Positions 37,408-46,925 of a stretch of 64,000 nt of DNA are shown one piece after another. The notes beneath the pieces were generated by a model, which ran no database searches, was not told where the DNA came from, and was given only the letters and a program-made list of their open reading frames with translations. Both the position numbers and the translations under genes were made by a program. Where the stretch lies: assembly GCF_009674605.1 (NCBI RefSeq), contig NZ_WKJO01000002.1, positions 1-64,000 on the forward strand, read 5' to 3'. The first letter of the stretch is position 1. The number at the start of each line of letters is the position of its first letter. The stretch is from Haloferax litoreum (GTDB lineage: Archaea > Halobacteriota > Halobacteria > Halobacteriales > Haloferacaceae).

Positions 37408-38556
37408 ATGACTGAGACGCCCGACGAGGTGAAGGAGTTGCGAGATGCGGCACGAGAGCTCGATGAAACACGCACTGCGGTGGAAGAACGTGGCGAATCT
37501 GAACTCCAAACCGCCGCCGAAGCGCTCGACAACGTCGAGCGGATTCTCGACCAGTACGAGTCTCGTGCGACGGACCGAGATGACCTCAAAGGGTACGTCC
37601 AATTCAGGGAGGCACTCTCTGATACGCTCGACGAAATTCCTCCCGACGTCTCCCACAGCGAATCGTTCATCGATGCCAACGATATCCTCACTACCGGCAT
37701 CACGTCCACACTGTCGACGAGTGATTTCGGACGGGCTCGCGAGGCACTCGAACCGGTACGCAAAGATGCCCAACTCCTCCAGTCTTGGAAGACTGCACGT
37801 GAGGAGTACAAAACGGCACGCTACGCTGTCGAGCAGCGACACCGCGAAGTCGGCGAACGAATCGACGAACTCGAAGAACTACTCGCACTTGGCGAGGCAG
37901 ACCTGGACCGCTCGACCGATGAGCTCTCAGAACCTATCGAGGCCTACAACGAGGCTGTAACGATGGCGTTCGACCAGTTCGTGGGTGAGACGCCTGCTCG
38001 TGAGGTGTTGGACCTGTTAGCAACCGCAGAGTCCTACCCGCTCGTCGAGTTGCCAACACCGCCTCAACGATTACGGACCTACCTCGATACAGCGGATATC
38101 GGGTCTGAACCGGTCTCCAGACTCACCGAGTTGGCGAAATTCTCACGGTCGAAACTCGACCACTACGTCGCCGACCCCGAGACGTTTTCGGCGGCGGTAG
38201 GGACGACCCAGACGTTTCTCTCGCAGCTATCAGATGCGGCAGATTCGCTCACCATTTCGTGGCCGCCCGCGCCAGCCCAGGAACTCAGGTGGCGAACGAG
38301 AGAACTAGTTGCAGTCGTCGGTCGCTTCGCAGACGAAGCGACGGTGGCACGTGCCCGTTCTGTGTACAGGCTCGCTTCGAATAGCGAGGGGGAGTTCGCT
38401 CGCCTCAGAGCGACTGCCGTCGCTCGTGAACAACTCACTGACGAGCAACGAGCGAAACTCGAACGGGGTGCAGTCGAAGCCGAGCTCGAAACGTTGCGAG
38501 CAGAGTCTCGACAACTCGAAGCCTGTCTGGAGCAGCACGGCCCACGTAGAGTATAG
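37408..38556 (+). CDS. Haloarchaeal coiled-coil protein (DUF7118-like)
   Basis: About 382 residues, very rich in Glu, Arg, Ala and Leu with heptad-like stretches (ELRDAARELDETRTAVEERG at the start and EAELETLRAESRQLEACLEQ at the end) and no membrane segment. I believe it is the haloarchaeal family listed as DUF7118, function unknown. The ATG at 37408 is preferred to the GTG at 37399. No partner is evident nearby. Confidence 0.7.
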   Translation: MTETPDEVKELRDAARELDETRTAVEERGESELQTAAEALDNVERILDQYESRATDRDDLKGYVQFREALSDTLDEIPPDVSHSESFIDANDILTTGITSTLSTSDFGRAREALEPVRKDAQLLQSWKTAREEYKTARYAVEQRHREVGERIDELEELLALGEADLDRSTDELSEPIEAYNEAVTMAFDQFVGETPAREVLDLLATAESYPLVELPTPPQRLRTYLDTADIGSEPVSRLTELAKFSRSKLDHYVADPETFSAAVGTTQTFLSQLSDAADSLTISWPPAPAQELRWRTRELVAVVGRFADEATVARARSVYRLASNSEGEFARLRATAVAREQLTDEQRAKLERGAVEAELETLRAESRQLEACLEQHGPRRV

Positions 38557-39657
38557 ATTATAAGATGTCTGTGTAAATGATATGTATGACGATTGGCTAC
38601 TAAATCTAATACTTGCTATGTGGAAATACCTGCTCAATTCTGCATGTATGTGGAGAATATTTTGTATATGGCTGTGAGTGATGAGACATATCTAATATTT
38701 ATGTAGATAATCAAAATCTAGTATGGGTTCAGAATCCTCTGAAAAAAGTTTTTATAACTGGTACTAACTGAAACCTATTTGAATTTAAATGTATTAACTC
38801 GAAGCCGTGAGAGACACCCTTCCACTGAATCACGACTCGATCAGGGCTGGAATGAGTGACGATAGTACGACTGTAATGGATAGCGATTCTATTCTACGTC
38901 TCGAATCGCTTCCCAGTTTTGTCTCGAGGGAACGGTGCGAACGAAGGTACCGATGTGTATTACTACTGTACGTCTGTAATGGGGATGTCGGCCATCATCC
39001 TGAATTCTGTCGACATTGTGGGACTTAGGTCGACGACACGTCTTCGTCTGCCCTCCAGATAGCGAATGAACTCGGCCTACAGGAACAAATACGCCGTCAG
39101 AAGCCCCCTCGCAGGTGATTACAATGTCGGAGTACTTATTTTTTATCTCCCTATACAGAAAATTGGTCTATGTAGTATATCTGGAAGATACATCACCACT
39201 TTTACCAGTTAACGGGGTAAACGCGCTGAAAAAGACGAATTAAGGAAATAAGGCCACTTGCTAACGTGACTCGAATTTGACTGTTTGCCTAATACTATAT
39301 GAAATTAGATATGATGTGAATTTTATCTATGTTGTGTGTGAACTGGTGTCTATGTGTGTTCCCATCGAATACTGAATTGCGGCCTGAGGGACGCTCCAAC
39401 GGGTGTTCAAGAAAAACGGAGTCACCTGAACGAACTGTACGCGAGGGTGATGCACGCTGACGATGGACGACCTAGAACACGTCGTCTGCCAACGAGTTCG
39501 ACGGCCCCTGCGGTGCGGTCTTCGTACATTTTCTTATTCCACTGTACGGTGGGAGACAACGTACTGGTGCCTCTCTCTCTCGCCGAGGGGCCGTCGGTGA
39601 GAATGTAGCCGCCAAAAAACTGCTCGAAACAGTTTCCTCTGCCCGCGGTGAGACCGG
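38557..39657. other. AT-rich 1.1-kb region, largely without genes
   Basis: The base composition falls sharply from the gene before it. Several T-rich and TATA-like runs are present (38574-38800 and 39130-39350). No complete gene is convincing except perhaps the small frame at 38852-39028. The second half (39354-39608) has an open frame of mixed composition with no family features. It may be the remnant of a lost element or a long regulatory region. Confidence 0.5.
38852..39028 (+). CDS. Possible small Cys-rich protein
   Basis: 58 residues from ATG 38852. The C-terminal half holds Cys residues ending VCNGDVGHHPEFCRHCGT, which could bind zinc as CX2C plus an upstream Cys/His. Composition is like the coding regions, unlike the AT-rich sequence around it. 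The first half is not conserved-looking. It may also be a decayed fragment. Confidence 0.3.
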   Translation: MSDDSTTVMDSDSILRLESLPSFVSRERCERRYRCVLLLYVCNGDVGHHPEFCRHCGT

Positions 39658-41889
39658 TCAGTTGGATTCCGGTTCGACGGTAACCGTGACGCTTTGGTCA
39701 CCGACACGGAGGGTGTATTCACCCGGGATAGCCAGCACCCTCCCAGTTTCGTCGAGACGCCCAATCGATGCCGCATCGATGGGGACCGACACCGTCTCTG
39801 TGTCGCCAGGGTCGAGTGAGACACGCTCGAATCCGCAGAGTTCCCGGACCGGTGTTATGCGCGTTCCAGCCTGGTCGGTGACGTACACCTGTACGACGGT
39901 CGACCCGTGTCGGTCTCCGACGTTCTCCACAGGAACTTCGACTGTCGTGGTGCCGTGGGGTGAAATCCGCTCGTCCGTCACGGTCATCGAACCGAACTCG
40001 AAATCAGTGTAACTCAGCCCGTGACCAAATTCGAAGAGTGGGTCGTACGAAGGGAGGTGTTCGTCCGGACCGATTGGTGTCGGGTGAGGGAAGTGGTTGA
40101 ACCGGGTTGGAAGGTGACCCGCGGAGAGAGGGAACGAAATCGGTAATCGTCCGCCGGGGTCGCACGCGCCGAAGAGTGTCTCCGCGACGGCCTGACCACC
40201 CATCGTCCCTGGGTAGTACGCAAGTAACAGCGACGGGAGATTCTCTGCCATCCACTCCACGGCCAGGGGTCGGCCAGTGACGAGGACACCAACGACAGGA
40301 GTCTCCGTCTCGTGCAACGCTTTCACGAGGTCACGCTGTGCATCGGGGAGTTCGAGCGTGGTTCGGTTCGGGAACTCGTCGGGGGCGGTGCCGCTCAGTT
40401 CCGTCGGCCCGAATTCGTGGATGTACCAGTTTTCTCCGACTGCGACCACCGCGACGTCCGCATCTTTCGCTGCCTCTACTGCGGCGTCGATGTCGACTGG
40501 GTCGTTTATCATCGTTCCCTGTTCGTAGGTTACTGTCCCGTCACACACGGATTCGATTCCATCTTTGATTGAGATGATGTCGGTACCCGCTTCGTCGGGG
40601 ACACTCCACCCACCGAGTTGGTGAATGGGGTTGTCTGCGTTCGGCCCTGCGACGAGGATGTCGGCCTCCGGGTCCAGTGGGAGCGTGTCGTCGTTCTGAA
40701 GGAGTGTCATCGACTTCCGTGCTGTCTCTAACGCCTCGTCACGATGAGCATCGGCACCGACAACGTCTCGCGCTTCGTTCGCATCGACGAACGCATCTTC
40801 GAAGAGTCCGAGTCGGAATTTGAGGTCGAGCACGCGACTGACACTCTCGTCGAGAACGTCTTCTGCAATCTCACCCGCTTCGACGAGCGACACGAGGTGG
40901 TCCGCGTGAGCGATAGCGTCGACCGATGCGACGTCGAGTCCTGCGTCACGTGTCATTCGAACTGAGTCACGGTGGTCGCTCGCGACTAAGTGGTCCTCGT
41001 GAAGCATCCGAACCCCGTTCCAATCGGAGACGACGGTTCCATCGAATCCGAGTTTCCCTCGGAGAAGGTCTGTGAGGTATTCGCGCGACCCGTGTGCGGG
41101 TCGCCCGTCGATTGCGTTGTAGCAGGGCATGACAGACGCGACACCTTCGTCGATAGCGTCGAGGAACGATGGTAAGAAGATGTTTCGAAGGAGGTACGAG
41201 GAGACTTCGACAGGGGCGGTGTCTTCTCCGCGCGCGGGTTCACCATAGGCCGGGAAGTGCTTCGCCGTTGCCGCCACGGAGGTAGGGTCGTCGAGGCCGT
41301 CGCCTTGGTATCCGCGTACCATCGCACCTGCCAGCCGTCCGCACAAAAATGGGCTCTCGCCGAACGTCTCGAACGTGCGACCCCATCGTGGCTCTCGGGC
41401 AACGTCACAGGTGGGTGAATAGTTCTGCTGTGCCCCCGACTTTCTGACTTCGGTTGCAGTAACCGCTGCTGCTTTTTCGATGCCGTCTTCGTCCCACGTC
41501 GCTGCCATCCCGAGTCCGTTCGGGAATGCCGTCCCTTCGGCGACGTATGCATGCCCGTGGACTGCATCCACGTTGAACAACAGCGGAATTCCGAGTCGCG
41601 TCTTCGACAACGCGACTTCTTGAAGGCGATTGACCGTCTCGACCACGTCGTCTATCCGAGAGTCGACCGCTCCGGCCCACCCGAACGACGCAACAGCACC
41701 GACCCCATATTCCACGACTTCGTCTTCGACGTCTTCGACCGATTTGTACTCACTAAGCTGTCCCGCCCACGTGCCGACGAGTTGCCCGACTTTCTCTTCG
41801 ACCGTCATTCGGTCGACGAGGTCCTCGACGCGCTTCTCCGTCGGGAGCGTCTCGTCTCTGTAGGGGGGCTGATTGCTTTCTGACTGCAT
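39658..41889 (-). CDS. GH3 family beta-glucosidase
   Basis: 743 residues. Family 3 glycoside hydrolases cut terminal beta-glucose units with retention. The nucleophile is Asp289 in VVSDWNGV; the N-terminal barrel shows FNVDAVHGH and KHFPAYGEP, the second domain has GENWYIHEFG and LVTGRPLAVEW, and the C-terminal fibronectin-III-like domain follows FGHGLSYTDFEF. There is no signal peptide, so it acts in the cytoplasm on imported glycosides. A good TATA box (41914-41923) gives it its own leaderless promoter. Confidence 0.93.
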   Translation of the reverse strand: MQSESNQPPYRDETLPTEKRVEDLVDRMTVEEKVGQLVGTWAGQLSEYKSVEDVEDEVVEYGVGAVASFGWAGAVDSRIDDVVETVNRLQEVALSKTRLGIPLLFNVDAVHGHAYVAEGTAFPNGLGMAATWDEDGIEKAAAVTATEVRKSGAQQNYSPTCDVAREPRWGRTFETFGESPFLCGRLAGAMVRGYQGDGLDDPTSVAATAKHFPAYGEPARGEDTAPVEVSSYLLRNIFLPSFLDAIDEGVASVMPCYNAIDGRPAHGSREYLTDLLRGKLGFDGTVVSDWNGVRMLHEDHLVASDHRDSVRMTRDAGLDVASVDAIAHADHLVSLVEAGEIAEDVLDESVSRVLDLKFRLGLFEDAFVDANEARDVVGADAHRDEALETARKSMTLLQNDDTLPLDPEADILVAGPNADNPIHQLGGWSVPDEAGTDIISIKDGIESVCDGTVTYEQGTMINDPVDIDAAVEAAKDADVAVVAVGENWYIHEFGPTELSGTAPDEFPNRTTLELPDAQRDLVKALHETETPVVGVLVTGRPLAVEWMAENLPSLLLAYYPGTMGGQAVAETLFGACDPGGRLPISFPLSAGHLPTRFNHFPHPTPIGPDEHLPSYDPLFEFGHGLSYTDFEFGSMTVTDERISPHGTTTVEVPVENVGDRHGSTVVQVYVTDQAGTRITPVRELCGFERVSLDPGDTETVSVPIDAASIGRLDETGRVLAIPGEYTLRVGDQSVTVTVEPESN

Positions 41890-41913
41890 ACAGCGAAGAG
41901 AAATCCACTGCTA

Positions 41914-41923
41914 CTTATATATT
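41914..41923 (-). promoter_or_regulatory. TATA box of the GH3 gene
   Basis: Reading the minus strand, AAATATATAAGT covers this place, 25-34 bp before the ATG at 41889. The position fits a leaderless haloarchaeal transcript. Confidence 0.6.
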
Positions 41924-41946
41924 TGCCAACGCCTGGATACTGTCTC

Positions 41947-43605
41947 TCAGACAGTCGCGTTTTGCGACGAGGTGACGACGAGGCCCGACTTCTGGATGCG
42001 AAGTCGCTGGGTACTCTCGACGTCTTCGAAGGTTCGAGTCGTCCCGTCGGGCCACTCGACATCGAGCGTGACCGTCTCGTGTTCTCCAACCCCGACGTGC
42101 TCGGTACGGCTATCTTGCGAGAGATAGTCGACGTTCGCCGTTTGCTGGACTACGTGCTCGCGTTCTTCTGTACGGACGGTCACGACCGCACCGAGCGCCG
42201 TTGCGCCGTTCTCGTCGGTGACTCGGAACTGTATCGCCCCGGCGTCTGTCGTTGCCTGATTGTCGTAGACCACGAACCGGTCGTCGTACGTCGCGACGAC
42301 GACTTCTTGCTGACCGTCGTGGTCGAAGTCGAGCGTCGCCATACCGCGACCATCGGTCTCTGCCATCCCGTGTGTGCTCGCGTTCACGTGTGCGAACCCA
42401 TCGTCGTGCCGCTGAAAGACCATCGGATACGTGTAGACGGGGTTGGTTCGGTTGACTCTGACCACGATTTGCGTCGTGTGTACGATGTCCCGGTCGCCGT
42501 CGTTGTCGAAGTCTGTCGCGCTCGCTGCCCAGCCCCATCCACCGTGTCGGACGCCGAGTTCGTCTGCATCGTCGACGAACGTACCCTCGCCCTGATTGAC
42601 CAGCAGTGTGTTGCCTTTGGTTCGTCCGGAGTGGACGACGAAGTCGAGGAGGCGCTTGAGCCGTTCGTACCGTTCTTTGGACATGTTCCCCTCGAGGTTG
42701 GGGAACCAGATGTTCGAGACGAAGACGTCGGGTCGTCCGTCCTCGGTGATGTCTGCCACTTCGGAAGACATCCCGTTCCGTGCCGTCGACCCGCCGAGGG
42801 TGTGGCGCTCGAACTGCCCGTCACCGGTGTTGACGTAGAGTGTGTCGTTGTTGTAGTCGTTCGCGACGTGAATGTCTGGGTAGCCATCACCAGTCACGTC
42901 GGCGAAACTGGCGGCGAGGCTCCAATGACGGCCGGTGATTCCCGCGGATTCGACTCGTTGGAACGTTCCGTCGACGTTCTCGTACAGATAGTTCTCGTTC
43001 CCGTTGTCGTCGCCGATGCCTTCGTCGAGACTGAAGTACCCTGCCGGTTTCCGGTCGTGCCACGACCCAGACTGGTAGACGAACAGGTCGGTGTCGCCGT
43101 CTTGGTCGTAATCTGCTGCAGTCGCGCCGAGGGGATACGTGAGGTTGCCGAGGCCGTATTCGGTTTTGACGAACGTTCCAGCGTCGTTTCGGAACGATAT
43201 CACGGTCCCCTTGGTGGTGAACAAGAGCAAATCCGTCCATCCGTCGCGTTCGACGTCGACGAACACGGCGCTCTTGATGTGGTGGTCGACCGACGTCAGG
43301 GCGCCAGTCCGCGAGAAGTGGCCTCCGTCGTTCACGAACAGTGCTGGAGTTTCGCCACCGGTAGTCAGGAGGTCCGGCCACGAATCTCTGTTCACGTCCG
43401 CCACGTAGACGCCGGAGTTTCCGCTTCCGACGCCGCTCCCATCTGCTTCGTAGTCGAGGCCCGATTGCTCGGTGACGTCCGAGAACGCGAGTCGGGCAGG
43501 TTCGGGGGTGTCGGCGTCTTGGTCGAGGAACGTCGGTCCAAGTGAGAGTCCCGCGAGGACCACTGCGAGGGCCAGTGCAAACGTGAGAACACGGCGTGCG
43601 ACCAT
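41947..43605 (-). CDS. FG-GAP/VCBS repeat protein with ASPIC/UnbV domain (CRTAC1-like)
   Basis: 552 residues, exported or membrane-anchored by an N-terminal helix (about 5-27). At least six beta-propeller repeats with calcium-type loops are visible, such as DVNRDSWPDLL, DYDQDGDTDLFV, DVTGDGYPDIHV, DITEDGRPDVFV, DFDNDGDRDIV and DFDHDGQQEVV. The C-terminal 100 residues are an ASPIC/UnbV-like domain (VEWPDGTTRTFEDV). Such proteins bind surfaces or sugars. Its ATG directly follows the stop of the DyP-like gene, so the two are coupled. Confidence 0.85.
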   Translation of the reverse strand: MVARRVLTFALALAVVLAGLSLGPTFLDQDADTPEPARLAFSDVTEQSGLDYEADGSGVGSGNSGVYVADVNRDSWPDLLTTGGETPALFVNDGGHFSRTGALTSVDHHIKSAVFVDVERDGWTDLLLFTTKGTVISFRNDAGTFVKTEYGLGNLTYPLGATAADYDQDGDTDLFVYQSGSWHDRKPAGYFSLDEGIGDDNGNENYLYENVDGTFQRVESAGITGRHWSLAASFADVTGDGYPDIHVANDYNNDTLYVNTGDGQFERHTLGGSTARNGMSSEVADITEDGRPDVFVSNIWFPNLEGNMSKERYERLKRLLDFVVHSGRTKGNTLLVNQGEGTFVDDADELGVRHGGWGWAASATDFDNDGDRDIVHTTQIVVRVNRTNPVYTYPMVFQRHDDGFAHVNASTHGMAETDGRGMATLDFDHDGQQEVVVATYDDRFVVYDNQATTDAGAIQFRVTDENGATALGAVVTVRTEEREHVVQQTANVDYLSQDSRTEHVGVGEHETVTLDVEWPDGTTRTFEDVESTQRLRIQKSGLVVTSSQNATV

Positions 43606-44925
43606 CTAGACCACCGGAAGCGCCCGCAGTTCCCGCGGCGGTGCCAGGTAACTTCCTCGACGGAGCGTCTCGAGGTAGTCGACGATGCCGTGGTTTTCTG
43701 CTGGGACGTCGAAGTCGTACTCCTCGGGATTCATCGCCCGTCGCGTCTCGACGAAGTCGTCCATGGTTCGTTGGACGGAGTTAAACTCGAATCCTGCTCT
43801 GTCGTGTTGGTTCGTTGCGACACCCTCCGCTCTGCGGAGGATGCGGGGTTCGAACTGGTCGTCTCTGGCCCGAGCGACCTTTTGGGTGTGCCCGACGCGC
43901 CCACGGGAGTTGGCGTCTTCTTCGATGCGACCGACATCCTCCTCCGTGATGCCGCTGTCGCTGCCGAGTTTATCGCCCGTCGGTCCCACGTCGTCGGTCG
44001 TATGAGCGGGGCAGAACATCTCTGCGACACGCTCGTCTGATTGCTGGTCGTACCATCGGTCGAGGTCGATGAGGAGTGTCGAGGACGCAATCGTCGTCCC
44101 ACCGGCGAACGGTCCCGACGAGAGTGTGACTGCATCCTCTGCGGGGAGGTTGCCGCGGAACCCGGACTTGAATCCCATCGAGAGTGGGGCGTCCTCTGGA
44201 ATGCGCTCTTCGTCTAGCTTGTCGGCGGGAAGGCCCTTTCCAACGTACCCCGTGTGTCGGCCTTCTTTCGAGAACACTCCCTCGAACGTTGCGTCGACAG
44301 AGACTCCGTTCACCTCGTCGAGTTCACCGAAGAGCGCTTCTTCGGCGGCGAGGACGATGGACCCGATGTCGCTCGTCATGAGCAGTACAGCATCGTACGG
44401 GTCTGCTTTTGCAGGGTCTTCTCCGACAGCGTCGAGGACGTCTTCGGGTGTCGAAAGTTGGTCTGGGGTCTGCCCAACCGCATCGAAGTACCGTGGGGCG
44501 TATCCGAGCATGAAGAGGAGGCCACGGTTGAACGCCGCCCCCGCGTTGCCACCGGTCCCCCACTGAAAGGCTTCTTCGAGCGTTCGGAGGGCGGATTCTA
44601 CCTGTTCTCGTTCTTCATCCGTGGGGGGAACCGACCCTTCGTACCCGAGTCCAATCGTGACGAGTTGTTGGGGCGGAACCGTGTTCCCGTGTGCGTCACG
44701 AACGAGGTACTCACCCCAGCGATGTTGCCCTGAGGGGATTGCGTCGGGGTCCCCCCGAGGAAATTCGGCCGTCGATGTCGATTCGGATTCGACGGACGTT
44801 GCCGGGTCGCCGCTCGTCGATTGCTCTCGCTCCATACACGCTGTGAGGGCACTCGTCCCGCCAATCGCCACGGCTGCTGTGACGAAATCGCGGCGGGAGA
44901 GCCCCCGTGCTCTGTTTGGGGCCAC
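43606..44925 (-). CDS. Tat-exported DyP-like peroxidase
   Basis: 439 residues. A twin-arginine signal (LSRRDFVTAA) with a Cys near its end (LTAC) marks a possible lipoprotein. The rest resembles the dye-decolorising peroxidase/EfeB fold: FMLGYAPRYFDAVG, FRGNLPAEDAV in the place of the family's GxxDG, GGTTIASSTLLIDLDRWY, and the likely proximal heme His in VGHTQKVARARDD, then RRAEGV and GFEFNSVQRTMDDFV. The catalytic Asp-Arg pair is altered in the GxxDG part, so activity is uncertain. It is translationally coupled to the FG-GAP protein downstream. Confidence 0.68.
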   Translation of the reverse strand: MAPNRARGLSRRDFVTAAVAIGGTSALTACMEREQSTSGDPATSVESESTSTAEFPRGDPDAIPSGQHRWGEYLVRDAHGNTVPPQQLVTIGLGYEGSVPPTDEEREQVESALRTLEEAFQWGTGGNAGAAFNRGLLFMLGYAPRYFDAVGQTPDQLSTPEDVLDAVGEDPAKADPYDAVLLMTSDIGSIVLAAEEALFGELDEVNGVSVDATFEGVFSKEGRHTGYVGKGLPADKLDEERIPEDAPLSMGFKSGFRGNLPAEDAVTLSSGPFAGGTTIASSTLLIDLDRWYDQQSDERVAEMFCPAHTTDDVGPTGDKLGSDSGITEEDVGRIEEDANSRGRVGHTQKVARARDDQFEPRILRRAEGVATNQHDRAGFEFNSVQRTMDDFVETRRAMNPEEYDFDVPAENHGIVDYLETLRRGSYLAPPRELRALPVV

Positions 44926-45042
44926 TGACCGTGGTAACGAGTGACACTACATAATTCTTGCGAGGCTCGGACGGGTCTCCCCCGCTCTGTCGACGAATCA
45001 GCGAGAGGTGTTACTGAAACTAAATGTGACTTCTAACCAAAT

Positions 45043-45051
45043 GTTTATTAA
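45043..45051 (+). promoter_or_regulatory. TATA-like element of the ABC importer operon
   Basis: GTTTATTAA, 29 bp before the ATG at 45081, fits a leaderless promoter for the five-gene operon. Confidence 0.5.
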
Positions 45052-45080
45052 CAATGGGTAAGGTTTGCTAGCAGTACGCC

Positions 45081-46904
45081 ATGTCAGACAGCACTGACCG
45101 CTTTAGCGACTTGATTAGCCGACGGAATTTCGTCGAACTAACCGGAGCAACTGGAATCGCAGCCCTCGCGGGTTGTAGTGGTGCTTCCAACGAAGGGGGA
45201 ACGACCGACGACGATGGGTCGGGCGGGGACACGACCGAGTCCAACGGGGGCGGCTCAGGCGGTGACGACTCCGAATCGAGTGGGACGACTGTCCTCGACA
45301 AGAAGATGGTCGGTGCCACGAACAACGGCGTCCCGACGAACCTGCACCTGAACCCGGAAGCGACACAGAACTACGACCCACGAGCAGGGAACTTCGTCTT
45401 CGAACGCTTCGCAGCCTACAACTTTGCGACCGGTGAGTTCGAGATGGCCGCCCTCGAAGCGTGGTCTATCGAGGGACAGACGGTGACGCTCACGCTCCGC
45501 GACGACCTGACGTGGGACACTGGCGAGGACGTGACCGCACGTGACGTCCTGACCCAGTTCCGCCTGATGAAGAAGATGAAAGCGTCGCTCTGGGACTTCA
45601 CCGAGAGCGTCGAACAGGGCGAAGACGACAAGACTGTCGTTCTCAACCTGAAGCGACCATCCAACCCGGAAGTCATCAAACACACTCTCGCCAACGGTTC
45701 ACTCCGACTGTTCGCCTACCACCCGACCTTCGAACAGTTCCTCGACAAGGGAGCCGAAGAACTCCAGCAGTTCAAATACGAAGGAGACGTGGTGGCGAGT
45801 GGCCCCTTCTCGGTCGAGTCGAAGTCGAAGCAGTCGTGGGAACTCACGAGGAACCCCGAGTACTACGGCGCTGATAACATCAACTTCGCGGGTATCTCGC
45901 TTCTCTCGCGGGGAGACAATACGGCACTCCAACAGGGCCTGATGGGCCGCGAACTCGACTTCGTCACGAGCCTCTTCGCGCCGCCGAAGATTGTCGCCAA
46001 CTTCCCCGACTCCGTCGAAGAAGTCGCTATATCCGCGAAGTGGGGGTACGGCGTCCTGTTCAACCACGACGACCCCGACTTCGGGAAGCGAAACGTCCGA
46101 CAGGCCGTCGCCCACGTCATTAACCGCCAGCAGGTCGCCGAGAACGCAGGGCCGCGAACGAAAGCTCCCGCTCCGAAGGTCACTGGCGTCGCTCCGAACG
46201 ACCAGGAAACGTGGCTCGGTGACGCGTACGACTCCTTCGAGAGTTACGGCATGGCAGAGTCCCAGACGGACAAAGCCGCTGCGCTCCTTCGTGAGGCTGG
46301 CTACTCGAAAGAAGGCGGTACGTGGAAACACAGCAGTGGCCGAACGCTCGGTGGAACGTACTACACACCCGCTGGCTGGACGGACTGGACCACGGCGACG
46401 AACACTGTCGTCGACCAGCTGAACTCGTTCGGCTTCGACTTCGAAATCAGCCAGAAACCGACGGGCGATTACTTCGGCGGCTACGTCGAATCCAACTTCA
46501 AGATAGGTGCGTTCTACTGGATGCCCGGAGGGGCGCGGTCGGCGTTCCCGTACTTCCCGCTCCGTTGGCAGCTCAACATCCCGGACATCGACGGCGGGCA
46601 CAACTTCCCGGAGGGTGAACAGACGGTCCCCGGAATGGACGGCGGCGAGATGTCTATCGACCCACTGTCGGAGATTCAGGAAGTTTCGACCACGCAGGAC
46701 CGAGCTACGACGGAGGAAATCATCAAGCGTGTCGCGTGGCACCACAATCAGAACCTTCCAGTGTTGGGACTGGTTTCGAAACTCGACCAGTCGTGGCTCA
46801 CTGACGACGAGTGGGACATCCCGGAGGAAGGAAGCGACGAACGAGCAGTCAAGTGGCCAAGCGAGTGGCTCCCACGCCAGGGCCAGCTCATGGCCGAGAA
46901 ATGA
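45081..46904 (+). CDS. ABC importer substrate-binding lipoprotein (Opp/Dpp class)
   Basis: 607 residues, family 5 solute-binding protein. The N-terminus has a Tat motif (SRRNFVEL) and lipobox LAGCS, then a Gly/Ser/Asp-rich linker. The body shows LTLRDDLTWDTGEDVTARDV and GPFSVESKSKQSWELTRNPEYYG, typical of the class. In archaea this class imports oligopeptides but also cellobiose and other beta-glucosides. With the GH3 gene across the divergent promoter, a glycoside substrate is likely but unproven. Confidence 0.88.
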   Translation: MSDSTDRFSDLISRRNFVELTGATGIAALAGCSGASNEGGTTDDDGSGGDTTESNGGGSGGDDSESSGTTVLDKKMVGATNNGVPTNLHLNPEATQNYDPRAGNFVFERFAAYNFATGEFEMAALEAWSIEGQTVTLTLRDDLTWDTGEDVTARDVLTQFRLMKKMKASLWDFTESVEQGEDDKTVVLNLKRPSNPEVIKHTLANGSLRLFAYHPTFEQFLDKGAEELQQFKYEGDVVASGPFSVESKSKQSWELTRNPEYYGADNINFAGISLLSRGDNTALQQGLMGRELDFVTSLFAPPKIVANFPDSVEEVAISAKWGYGVLFNHDDPDFGKRNVRQAVAHVINRQQVAENAGPRTKAPAPKVTGVAPNDQETWLGDAYDSFESYGMAESQTDKAAALLREAGYSKEGGTWKHSSGRTLGGTYYTPAGWTDWTTATNTVVDQLNSFGFDFEISQKPTGDYFGGYVESNFKIGAFYWMPGGARSAFPYFPLRWQLNIPDIDGGHNFPEGEQTVPGMDGGEMSIDPLSEIQEVSTTQDRATTEEIIKRVAWHHNQNLPVLGLVSKLDQSWLTDDEWDIPEEGSDERAVKWPSEWLPRQGQLMAEK

Positions 46905-46925
46905 CCGGATGGGAGTCACGTCACG

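Noticed and set aside
39354..39608. 84-codon open frame before the GH3 gene
   Set aside because: Mixed composition, no motif, and it reaches the 3' side of the GH3 transcript; probably chance.
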